Shown here piece by piece: positions 1 through 7,232 of a stretch of 17,673 nt of DNA. A program made the translations under genes and the position numbers. The stretch's first letter is position 1. The number at the start of each line of letters is the position of its first letter. The notes under the pieces were generated by a model. It saw only the letters and a program-made list of their open reading frames with translations. It did not search any database and was not told where the DNA came from. The DNA is from Bdellovibrionales bacterium (lineage in GTDB: Bacteria; Bdellovibrionota; Bdellovibrionia; Bdellovibrionales; UBA1609), in assembly GCA_026713205.1 (NCBI GenBank), contig JAPOOY010000259.1:1-17673 (forward strand). The letters run 5' to 3'.

Positions 1-659
1 CAAACTGTTTCAACGGTGTCATTCATCAGGTCTTTAAGATAAGTCACTCCCGGATCAAATCCCTTTTGCAGTTCCTTTATCCCTTCCGCTTTTTTGTAAT
101 CCGCCTCTACCTGCATCCATTTGAGTTTTAAAATTTTCAGGTCCTTTTTTAATTCCTCTTCACTTCGGCCTTCCGCAAGAGTTCTGGCAATAAGCGCGCA
201 AGGCTCATTCATATTTTTTAAAATTTCAAAAAGCCTTTCCCGATCCTTGGCAGAAGGAATGCGACGGGAAACCGCCACCTTCTTAGCTTGAGTGGGCATA
301 TACACGAGGTAACGACCGGAAAAACTTAACTCCTGAGTGAGTCGCGGCCCCTTTCCCCGAGCCGGATCCGATTTAATCTGAACAAGAGTAAAATTCCCCG
401 GCTTTAGCGTCTGCTGTAATGACTGATTTCCCCTGTTAACCACATCTTTTCCGTATAAAAAGCCGGATTTTTTAAGTCCCAATTCCACAAAAGCAAAATT
501 TAACCTTTTGGCAAGGCGAGAAACCCTCCCTCTATAAATAGCCCCCATGAGAGAGGGGTCTTGATCACGATGATAAAAAATATCCTTTAAAACTCCGTCC
601 TTTACAAAAGCCATACGGGTTTGATGGGGACGAACATTAAATAAAATCTGTGAACTCAT
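1..659 (-). CDS. rng: Ribonuclease E/G family protein, N-terminal part (cut by window edge)
   Basis: An endoribonuclease of the RNase E/G family, which cleaves single-stranded RNA in mRNA decay and rRNA maturation. The frame is open from the ATG at 659 to base 1, giving 219 residues; the catalytic metal-binding half lies outside the window. Seen: an S1-type RNA-binding region at about residues 38-115 (IYRGRVSRL, FAFVELGLKKSGFL), the family segment DPARGKGPRLT at 98-108, RYLVYMP at 116-122, and an Arg-Thr pair at 159-160 where RNase E has its 5'-monophosphate sensor residues. The start agrees with the beginning of RNase G homologues (ILFNVRPHQTRMAFV). No clear Shine-Dalgarno precedes it. RNase G and a short RNase E cannot be told apart without the C-terminus, so the symbol is the more likely of the two. 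The gene faces away from asnS. Confidence 0.9.
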   Translation of the reverse strand, partial: MSSQILFNVRPHQTRMAFVKDGVLKDIFYHRDQDPSLMGAIYRGRVSRLAKRLNFAFVELGLKKSGFLYGKDVVNRGNQSLQQTLKPGNFTLVQIKSDPARGKGPRLTQELSFSGRYLVYMPTQAKKVAVSRRIPSAKDRERLFEILKNMNEPCALIARTLAEGRSEEELKKDLKILKLKWMQVEADYKKAEGIKELQKGFDPGVTYLKDLMNDTVETV

Positions 660-724
660 GAAGGGGGTAATATATACTGATTCGTTTTAGATTTTTAGAT
701 TTTTTAACAAAAGAACAGCTTACA

Positions 725-844
725 CCCTTTATGGAGCATCCAGGGGTCAAAAGTTCAAACATGCGTTTTGCCACAGAGCGGGCGTTCCGCCGCTCTTGTG
801 TCAAAGCCGAACTCACTTTTGACCCCTGGATGCTCCATAAAGGG
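725..844. repeat. Composite palindromic element with 30-bp perfect arms
   Basis: Bases 725-754 are the exact reverse complement of 815-844. Inside the 60-base interior is a second hairpin: bases 772-781 pair with 790-800 with one bulged T, around a GC-rich loop, and a TTTG/CAAA pair (767-770 with 802-805) extends it. Transcribed RNA or extruded DNA could form one long stem with a structured head. It lies upstream of the RNase E/G gene. No target-site duplication is visible. It resembles the element at 12820-12955 in arm length and design but not in sequence. It could be a MITE-like element or a structured leader. Confidence 0.85.
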
Positions 845-945
845 CTAATCTCATGTAAACAGAAAATTTAAAAACTCAAACCAAATCAATAGTTTGTCTT
901 TCTCCTGAAAGCTTGAAGCAACGCATTATATTCAAGAGTTTTAAC

Positions 946-1059
946 TCACTTTTGATGCTGGTCCGGTTTGAAATTTAAGGGGTCAGGAAGTCCGGGAGTA
1001 CTTTTTTTAAGGTCTAAAATGATTTGTATTATCTCCTGATAAATATCTTTTTTAACCAT
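946..1059 (-). CDS. Possible small ORF, 37 residues, unrecognised
   Basis: An ATG-started frame of 37 codons ending in TGA. The product begins MVKKDIYQEIIQIILDLKK and is hydrophilic and Lys/Asp-rich, with a Pro-rich second half (LPDPLNFKPDQ). It has no signal peptide or membrane segment. A weak purine run (AGGG) sits about ten bases before the ATG. It would be divergent from asnS, with the 11-bp repeat array lying between the two. I recognise no family, and the frame is short enough to be chance. It may also be the tail of a decayed gene, since the surrounding DNA holds no intact gene. Confidence 0.25.
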   Translation of the reverse strand: MVKKDIYQEIIQIILDLKKSTPGLPDPLNFKPDQHQK

Positions 1060-1094
1060 AATACCCTACTTTAATGGTTTGTAGTCTGTAAAGA

Positions 1095-1365
1095 AAAATT
1101 CCTCAAAAAACAGAGTGCATTGGAGTAGACTACACAGAGACTACATACAGACTACATAAAACTCAAAATACCTGTATTTTTAATAACTTAAAGCTTTCTT
1201 CCTAGGGTGGATTTATGAAAAACAGAGTGAATTGGAGCAGACTACACAGAGACTACATGGAGACTACATAAAACTCAAAATACCTGTATTTTTAATAATT
1301 TAAAGCTTTTTTCCGGAGGAAATTCACGAAAAACAGGGCAAATTAGAACAGACTACATGGAGAAG
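1095..1365. repeat. Tandem array, about 112-bp unit, roughly 2.4 copies
   Basis: Two near-identical units of about 112 bp (anchored by CAGAGTG at 1111 and 1223) are followed by a partial third (CAGGGC at 1334). Each full unit holds three abutting 11-bp direct repeats of the form AGACTACAnnn, at 1127, 1138, 1149 and at 1239, 1250, 1261; the partial unit keeps one clean copy at 1350. Each full unit then carries the 16-bp palindrome AAAATAC-CT-GTATTTT (1165-1180 and 1277-1292). The 11-bp spacing is close to one helical turn, so sites would stack on one DNA face. The array ends about 80 bp before asnS. Confidence 0.9.
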
Positions 1366-1443
1366 TTAAACTGATCAGGATTGAATTTTACAATTTTCAA
1401 GTATATAAAATGGTTTTCATAAACTGACTGTCATTTAAAAATC

Positions 1444-2751
1444 ATGACCCCTAAAACATCTATTAACAAACTAAAGAATTTTGAAGGTCAGGAGGTCTCA
1501 CTGAGCGGCTGGGTTTATCAGTTTCGTTCTTCCGGCAAAATCTCCTTTCTTGTTTTGAGAGACGGAACCGGTGACTGTCAGTGTGTTTTTACCGAAGGAA
1601 CAGCGGATTCCAAATCTTTGGAAGCCTTCTCAAAACTATCCCTGGAAACAGCCGTGGAAGTCAGAGGTCAGGTTAAAAAATGGAAAGATTCTTACGAATT
1701 AAAGGGACAGGATTTAAAAATTTTATTTTCCGCCGAACCCTGGCCCTTGGGGAAAAAATCCCACGGCGTGGACTTCCTCATGAGTCACCGGCACCTTTGG
1801 CTTCGCTCCAAAAAACAAAGGGCTATTATGAATGTGCGAAATGAGCTTATTCAGAATATCCACCATTTTTTTCAAAAAGAGGAATTTCTTCATATTGACG
1901 CTCCCATTCTGGCGGCCAACGCCTGCGAGGGGACCTCCTCTCTTTTTTCGGTGAATTTCTTTGATCAGGAGCCTGCCTATCTCAGCCAAAGCGGTCAAAT
2001 GTATATGGAAGCCGCCGCAGCCGCCTATGGAAAGGTGTACTGTTTCGGCCCCACTTTTCGTGCGGAAAAATCCAGCACCCGCCGACATCTCTTGGAGTTT
2101 TGGATGATTGAACCGGAAATGGCCTTTTGCAATTTGGAAGAGGCAATGGAACTGGCTGAACGATTTGTAGAATATGTGGTTCAAAACACCCTTCAAACAA
2201 AAACGGAAGAATTAAAAGTTTTGGAAAGAAATTTGGATTTTTTAAGGGAAACCCGCGCTCCCTTCCCTCGTCTTTCTTACAAAACAGCTTGTGAAGTGAT
2301 TCAGAAAAGCAATCCGGATTTTCAGCCGGGGGGAGATTTTGGAGGAGGGGAGGAAACCCTCATCAGTTCCCAATACAAAAAACCGGTTTTTGTCCATCAT
2401 TACCCCAAAGACATCAAGGCCTTTTATATGAAAGAAGATGAAGAAAATCCCTCTCTTTCCCTGAGCTTTGATCTTTTGGCAACAGATGGATATGGTGAAC
2501 TGATTGGAGGCGGACAAAGAGAGGACTCTCTTGAAAAACTGGAAGAGGGAATCCGCGAACATCATTTAAAGAAAGAAGACTTTGAATGGTATCTGGATTT
2601 ACGCCGGTTTGGAAGTTTTACCCACTCCGGTTTTGGATTGGGATTGGAGCGTTTAGTGGCCTGGGTGTGTGGATTGGATCATGTGCGGGAAACCATCCCT
2701 TTTCCAAGAGTGTATGGTCGCTCCTTCTTTGAAAAAAGCTCCTCCTCATAA
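1444..2751 (+). CDS. asnS: Asparagine--tRNA ligase
   Basis: A cytoplasmic class IIb aminoacyl-tRNA synthetase that charges tRNA-Asn with asparagine using ATP. It has 435 residues; the E. coli enzyme has about 466. Seen: an N-terminal OB-fold anticodon-binding domain (VSLSGWVYQFRSSGKISFL, about 18-36), then the catalytic core with SLFSV and LSQSGQMYMEAAA, motif 2 as FGPTFRAEKSSTRRHLLEFW followed by MIEPEMAF, the late signature YPKDIKAFYMK, and motif 3 as GFGLGLERLVAWVCGL followed by IPFPR. The FGPTFRAE...EFWMIEPE signature and terminal IPFPR separate AsnRS from AspRS. The start ATG has no good Shine-Dalgarno. The repeat array lies directly upstream. ileS follows on the same strand after 130 bases, so co-transcription is plausible. 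Confidence 0.96.
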   Translation: MTPKTSINKLKNFEGQEVSLSGWVYQFRSSGKISFLVLRDGTGDCQCVFTEGTADSKSLEAFSKLSLETAVEVRGQVKKWKDSYELKGQDLKILFSAEPWPLGKKSHGVDFLMSHRHLWLRSKKQRAIMNVRNELIQNIHHFFQKEEFLHIDAPILAANACEGTSSLFSVNFFDQEPAYLSQSGQMYMEAAAAAYGKVYCFGPTFRAEKSSTRRHLLEFWMIEPEMAFCNLEEAMELAERFVEYVVQNTLQTKTEELKVLERNLDFLRETRAPFPRLSYKTACEVIQKSNPDFQPGGDFGGGEETLISSQYKKPVFVHHYPKDIKAFYMKEDEENPSLSLSFDLLATDGYGELIGGGQREDSLEKLEEGIREHHLKKEDFEWYLDLRRFGSFTHSGFGLGLERLVAWVCGLDHVRETIPFPRVYGRSFFEKSSSS

Positions 2752-2798
2752 AAATAACCTTCACTGATTTGAGTGTTAAAATGAAAGAATTATTATTT

Positions 2799-2824
2799 TA
2801 TACCAATCATGTTTGAATTTTCAG
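2799..2824 (+). repeat. Dispersed 3'-end repeat, copy 1
   Basis: A copy of an approximately 26-bp motif: TATACC, then an ATC core, then GTTTGAATTTTCAG. It starts 48 bases past the asnS stop and reads in the asnS direction. It lies within the asnS-ileS gap. Confidence 0.75.
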
Positions 2825-2881
2825 AGAAGCTGGCCCTAAAGAAATTCTGGAAAATTTAATAAAAGAATATAAACTGTCAAA

Positions 2882-5656
2882 ATGAATATGAAAAAAGACC
2901 CTTTTAAAGATACCCTTCATCTTCCCAAAACAAACTTTCCAATGAAAGCCAACCTTCCGGAAAAAGAAAAGGAATTTATAAAAACTTGGAATCAAAATCA
3001 AATTTACAAGAAAATGACTCAGAAAAGCCACGCGGGGAAAAACCCGGCTGATTTTTTTCTTCTGGATGGCCCGATTTACTCAAATGGAAATTTACACCTG
3101 GGCCATGTCATGAACAAAATTTTAAAAGATATTGTTATAAAATACAAAAATCTCTCCGGCTTTCATGCCCCTTTTATTCCCACCTGGGACTGTCATGGTT
3201 TGCCTATTGAACTGGTGGCTTTAAAAAAAATTAAGTCCACAGACAATAAACTATCGGACAAAGAGCTGAGAGCCTTATGCCGGAAAGAAGCGGAATTTTG
3301 GATTGAAAAGCAAAAAGAATCCTTTCAGCGTTTAGGAGTGCTGGCTCTTTGGGATAAGCCTGTTTTAACTATGGATCCGGAATACGAGGCGGAGGAAGTA
3401 CGAGCTTTGGCAAAGATCGCGGAAAAGGGTTTGCTTTTTCGTGGCCGGAAACCTGTTCTTTGGTGTTTCAAGCTGAAAACCGCTTTAGCCTTTTCCGAAG
3501 CGGAATACCGATCCCATAAAAGTCCCTCTATTTATGTAAAATTTCCCCTGTCAAAAGAAAGCTGTAGCACATTGGAAATCCCTTCTCCTTCCTCCCTTGT
3601 CATTTGGACCACAACTCCCTGGACCTTACCGGCAAATGAAGCTGTTTGTCTTCATCCGGATTTTGATTATGGACTTTATAAAGGTGAAAAAGATTCTCTC
3701 TATGTGATCGCTCAGGGACTTAAGGAATCTTTTGAAAAGGAAACGGGAATAAACCTTTTAAAAAGTGAAAAAATTTTTAAGGGAAAAGAGTGGGAGGGTC
3801 TCACCGTTCAGCATCCTTTTATAAAAAAGAAGGTCCCTGTGATTTTAGGCGATCATGTCACCTTGGATAGTGGTACAGGTTGTGTTCACACAGCTCCGGG
3901 CCACGGAATGGATGATTTTTTAGTGGGAAAAAAATACTCCCTTAAGGAATCCTGCCCCGTGGACGAAAGAGGCCACTTCACGGATTCCGCTCCGGAAGAT
4001 TTAAAAGGTCTTTTTATCTTTAAAGGAAATAAAGTGATTCTGGAAAAACTAAAATCATCAGATCACCTCTTGGCAGAAAAGGAGATCACCCATTCTTATC
4101 CTTATAACCCTCGCTCCAATTCTCCATTGATTTACCGTTTAACACCCCAATGGTTTTTAAATCTGGATGACTCAAAATATCCCGTTCGTTCTGAAGCTCT
4201 TAAAGCCTGTGAAAAAAGCATTCAATTCGTTCCGGCCTGGGGCCAGGCGCGGCTTGAGGGAATGTTAAAGAGCAGTCCTGATTGGTGTTTAAGCCGTCAG
4301 AGATTTTGGGGGGTTCCCCTCATTGTGTTTTACTGTGAAAACTGTTCAGCTCCCTATTTAAACCCTAAGCTTATGGAGCAAATCGCCGATAAAATGGAGC
4401 AATCCGGGAAAGGGGTGGAATATTATTTTTCCTCTGAAACGGAGGAGCTGCTTCCTAAAGGTTTGAAATGTGAATCCTGCCAGAAGACCCAATTTAAAAA
4501 GGGAACAGACATTGTGGATGTATGGTTTGACAGCGGAGTGGAACACAGAGTCTTTAAAAAAAAGAACCATCCCGTCCCTGCGGATTTGTTTCTGGAAGGA
4601 AGTGATCAACATCGCGGCTGGTTTCAAACCAGTTTGATCTCCTCTCTGGCATTGGACAATTCCATTCCCTTTAAAACGCTCTTAACCCACGGCTTTGTCA
4701 ATGATCAGGGCGGGCAGAAAATGAGTAAAAGCCGGGGAAACATTATGGATCCGGTTCCTATCATTCAAAAAAGCGGAGCGGAAATTCTAAGGCTTTGGAC
4801 CGCCAGTGAAGATTACTCCCAAGACATGAGCGCGGGAGAAGAGATGTTTCAACGGGTCACAGATACTTATCGTCGTTTCCGAAACACCATGAGGTTTCTC
4901 CTTGGAAACTTAAATGATTTCACGGAAAAAGATTGCGTGGCCTTTTCCGATTTAAGCCCTGTGGACAAATGGAACTTGATTCAACTTAATCAGCTGACAA
5001 AGGATTGTTTGGAATTTTTTGACAATTACACTTTCCATAAAATTTATCATCATTGGAATAGATTTTTCACGGTCACACTTTCCTCATTTTACCTGGATAT
5101 CATAAAGGATCGTCTTTACACTTTTGGAAAAACCAGCCCCGGCCGCAGGCAGGCTCAAACGGTTTTATATCATTTATTGGACCGACTGCTGCCTCTGATG
5201 GCTCCCATCACCACCTTTCTCAGTGAGGAAACTTATAGCCATTTTTCAAAAAAACAAAAACAGGAAAGCGTTCTTCTGGAATCTCTCCCTCCCCCTCATT
5301 CGGAATGGAAAGATCAAAAAGTGGAGCGATTATTTGAAAAGCTTTTTCCACTCCGAGATCAACTGAACAGACAATTGGAAGATTTACGCACAAAAGGCGC
5401 TATTGGTTCCGCCCTACAAGCTGAAGTAAACCTGACTGTGCCAAAAGATTTTTTTCCCTGTGAAATGACCGCTCAGGAACTCTGCGAGTTTTTTTCCGTA
5501 TCAAAAGTCACTGTGAAGGAATCCAGTTCCACTCCATCCATAACAGCCCATCCGGCTCAAGGGGAAAAGTGTCTTCGCTGTTGGTTTTACAGCACATCCC
5601 TCACTCCGGAAAAAATCTGCCCCAAGTGCGTGGAAAATTTATCTGATAAATTTTGA
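2882..5656 (+). CDS. ileS: Isoleucine--tRNA ligase
   Basis: A class I aminoacyl-tRNA synthetase that charges tRNA-Ile and edits mis-formed Val-tRNA. It has 924 residues, the normal size for bacterial IleRS. Seen: the HIGH-type motif HLGH at residues 72-75 within GPIYSNGNLHLGHVMNK; the CP1 editing domain with WTTTPWTLPANEAV near 242 and GTGCVHTAPGHGMDDF near 331; DWCLSRQRFWG near 466; VDVWFDSG near 545; GSDQHRGWFQTSL near 574; and KMSKS at 613-617. The C-terminus has the zinc-binding pattern CLRCW ... CPKC near its end. A second in-frame ATG sits two codons later; neither has a strong Shine-Dalgarno. The last two bases of the ATG start a TGA that ends a short open stretch with no start codon. 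Confidence 0.97.
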   Translation: MNMKKDPFKDTLHLPKTNFPMKANLPEKEKEFIKTWNQNQIYKKMTQKSHAGKNPADFFLLDGPIYSNGNLHLGHVMNKILKDIVIKYKNLSGFHAPFIPTWDCHGLPIELVALKKIKSTDNKLSDKELRALCRKEAEFWIEKQKESFQRLGVLALWDKPVLTMDPEYEAEEVRALAKIAEKGLLFRGRKPVLWCFKLKTALAFSEAEYRSHKSPSIYVKFPLSKESCSTLEIPSPSSLVIWTTTPWTLPANEAVCLHPDFDYGLYKGEKDSLYVIAQGLKESFEKETGINLLKSEKIFKGKEWEGLTVQHPFIKKKVPVILGDHVTLDSGTGCVHTAPGHGMDDFLVGKKYSLKESCPVDERGHFTDSAPEDLKGLFIFKGNKVILEKLKSSDHLLAEKEITHSYPYNPRSNSPLIYRLTPQWFLNLDDSKYPVRSEALKACEKSIQFVPAWGQARLEGMLKSSPDWCLSRQRFWGVPLIVFYCENCSAPYLNPKLMEQIADKMEQSGKGVEYYFSSETEELLPKGLKCESCQKTQFKKGTDIVDVWFDSGVEHRVFKKKNHPVPADLFLEGSDQHRGWFQTSLISSLALDNSIPFKTLLTHGFVNDQGGQKMSKSRGNIMDPVPIIQKSGAEILRLWTASEDYSQDMSAGEEMFQRVTDTYRRFRNTMRFLLGNLNDFTEKDCVAFSDLSPVDKWNLIQLNQLTKDCLEFFDNYTFHKIYHHWNRFFTVTLSSFYLDIIKDRLYTFGKTSPGRRQAQTVLYHLLDRLLPLMAPITTFLSEETYSHFSKKQKQESVLLESLPPPHSEWKDQKVERLFEKLFPLRDQLNRQLEDLRTKGAIGSALQAEVNLTVPKDFFPCEMTAQELCEFFSVSKVTVKESSSTPSITAHPAQGEKCLRCWFYSTSLTPEKICPKCVENLSDKF
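4366..4392 (+). promoter_or_regulatory. Possible intragenic sigma-28-like promoter
   Basis: Inside ileS the sequence TAAG, then 15 bases, then GCCGATAA matches the FliA layout TAAA-N15-GCCGATAA with a perfect -10. The bases also encode conserved-looking protein, so this may be chance. Confidence 0.2.
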
Positions 5657-5726
5657 CAAAATTCTTCAAAGCCTTTGCCTATCTCAATTAGTTTGAGCTT
5701 TAAGAACTTACAGGCATGAAAAAATA

Positions 5727-5767
5727 AGAAACTTATTCCATTAGAGTAAAGGAGTAATTCTTTTTTT
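5727..5767 (+). terminator. Weak candidate terminator after ileS
   Basis: AGAA..TTATTCC (5727-5739) can pair with GGAGTAATTCT (5751-5761), with a small bulge and one mismatch, around an 11-base loop. A run of Ts follows at 5761-5767. The stem is AT-rich and imperfect. It lies about 70 bases past the ileS stop. Confidence 0.35.
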
Positions 5768-5782
5768 CTGTAAAAAAGATTT

Positions 5783-5806
5783 AAAAATTCAAACACGATC
5801 GGTATA
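5783..5806 (-). repeat. Dispersed 3'-end repeat, copy 2
   Basis: The reverse strand reads TATACC GATC, then GTGTTTGAATTTTT. It begins 10 bases past the Fic-gene stop and reads in the direction of that gene. On the plus strand the same bases give GGTATAAT, which looks like a -10 box. Confidence 0.75.
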
Positions 5807-5815
5807 ATTGATAAC

Positions 5816-6934
5816 CTATCTAAACAAATTTAGATACTCATGTAAGACAAATAACCTATTTCTGGAAAATCCCGTTAATTCTTTTAGAAACCCAAACTCC
5901 TGAAATTTGGATATCAATCTATTAGCACGGTCATAATTCATTTCTAAACCCTGAACTGTTTGAGAAATTGAAATAATAGGGTTGGAAAAAAGAAATAGTA
6001 ATAATTTTTTTCCAATTTCAGCTCTGCTATTAAGAGTGAAAATCCTATTTTCGTATCTTTCCCTTAACTCCACAACGGATTGTAAAGTATGTTTCCCTTG
6101 TTTAGCCGTTTCAATAATCCCTGACAGAAAAAACTTTATCCACTGATTCAAATCATTTGAATTTCTGACCACAGTCAATGAATCATAATAAGAACCTTTA
6201 TTCCTTTCAAAAAAATCAGATAGATACAAACAAGGTTTTTTTAAGATATTGGAATCAATTAATTGCAACATAATCAGAAGTCTGCCTATACGACCATTTC
6301 CATCTAGAAAAGGGTGAATTGTTTCAAATTGATAATGACTGATAGCGATCTTTACTAAGATGGGAATTTTCAAACTTCTATTATGCCAAAATCTTTCAAA
6401 ATCTGTTAATAACGCTGGAAGATCATCTTGATGAGGAGGAATGAAGAAGGCATCTTTTAAATTAGACCCACCAATCCAATTTTGACTGCGTCTGATCTCC
6501 CCTGGTAACTTTTTCTCCCCTCTCACACCAGATAATAACTGTTTATGTGTTTCTTTTAAAAGCCTGAGAGATAAGGGAAGATTTTCCACCTCTTTAATAG
6601 CATAATTTATAGCTGTCACATAATTTTTAACCTCAGACCAATCATCACGCTTTTCAGGCTTCACCTCATTTTCTGGAAGAACTGCATCATCAATTCCTGT
6701 TTTTGTACCTTCAATTCTACTGGAGGTTGTTGCTTCCTTTTTAATGTGCATTTTAATAAAAAAATCCACATCAGGGACAAGAGTTGCATAGGCATTCAAC
6801 TCTCCTAAATATCCTCTGGCTTCTTCCAATAAAAGAGTGATTTGATTGTTTAATAAGCCATAGGACTTATTGATCAAAGAAGGCGCAAAGCTTTTATACT
6901 CAAGCTGCTGTTTGTATTTTCCCGCTATAAACAT
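5816..6934 (-). CDS. Fic-family protein, self-inhibited (class II) AMPylator type
   Basis: A Fic/DOC-fold enzyme; members with this motif usually transfer AMP from ATP onto Ser, Thr or Tyr of a target protein. The target here is unknown. Seen in 372 residues: the complete active-site motif [12 protein letters not shown] at 207-218; an N-terminal inhibitory motif SSRIEG at 71-76 matching (S/T)xxxE(G/N), with Glu75 the expected blocking residue; and a C-terminal segment (about 310-350, [19 protein letters not shown]) that looks like a winged helix-turn-helix. This is the common Fic_N-Fic-wHTH architecture. AGGAG lies eight bases before the ATG. It sits downstream of and on the same strand as the DUF262 gene, with a 298-base gap. 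Base composition is low: about 32% GC at 6301-6360 against 48% in a clpX sample, suggesting transfer. Confidence 0.93.
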   Translation of the reverse strand: MFIAGKYKQQLEYKSFAPSLINKSYGLLNNQITLLLEEARGYLGELNAYATLVPDVDFFIKMHIKKEATTSSRIEGTKTGIDDAVLPENEVKPEKRDDWSEVKNYVTAINYAIKEVENLPLSLRLLKETHKQLLSGVRGEKKLPGEIRRSQNWIGGSNLKDAFFIPPHQDDLPALLTDFERFWHNRSLKIPILVKIAISHYQFETIHPFLDGNGRIGRLLIMLQLIDSNILKKPCLYLSDFFERNKGSYYDSLTVVRNSNDLNQWIKFFLSGIIETAKQGKHTLQSVVELRERYENRIFTLNSRAEIGKKLLLFLFSNPIISISQTVQGLEMNYDRANRLISKFQEFGFLKELTGFSRNRLFVLHEYLNLFR

Positions 6935-7232
6935 AAATACTCCTGTTTTAACCCGGTCAATTTTTTAATTATTAAAATAAGAATATAACTGTTTTTATTC
7001 TCATTTTACAACAAAAATCAGAATATAAATAACCATATCCTCACTTTTTCAATGTTTAAGTAGTTGGAATTTGATAAAAAAGCCCTATTTTTCACTGTTT
7101 TCAGACTTTCTTGTATTGTTAAAACTGGCGAATAAGCATTAGAGTAATTAATAGCTTAAAGTTGCTTTTCCTATTTAGCGACTTTATGGTTCAAAGCACA
7201 TTTATGGAAAATTCCTTCAAACGGAAGGTCAA
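6935..7232. other. AT-rich gap between the DUF262 and Fic genes
   Basis: No gene is visible. On the minus strand it holds the ribosome-binding site of the Fic gene (ACAGGAGT) and probably its promoter. Next to the DUF262 stop it also holds a small hairpin: 7214-7218 pairs with 7224-7228, followed on the minus strand by AATTTT. That hairpin is at best a weak terminator. Confidence 0.5.
7217..7228 (+). repeat. 12-bp direct repeat, left copy, beside DUF262 gene
   Basis: TCAAACGGAAGG lies 5 bases past the DUF262 stop codon. An identical 12-mer in the same orientation lies at 9116-9127, so the pair brackets the DUF262 gene alone. The left copy also forms part of a small hairpin. Confidence 0.5.

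Noticed and set aside
2752..2800. Short CACT/AGTG hairpin after asnS as a terminator
   Set aside because: Only four pairs and no T-run on the correct side.
2809..2859. 16-codon ATG frame (MFEFSEKLALKKFWKI) between asnS and ileS
   Set aside because: No ribosome-binding site, and its first half is the dispersed repeat; likely chance.
2817..2885. Open stretch reading EAGPKEILENLIKEYKLSK that ends in a TGA overlapping the ileS start
   Set aside because: It has no start codon and begins inside a dispersed repeat copy; too short to call as a gene.
5783..5812. GGTATAAT as a genuine promoter of a plus-strand gene
   Set aside because: It lies within a dispersed repeat copy and points into the 3' end of the minus-strand Fic gene with no plus-strand gene ahead.
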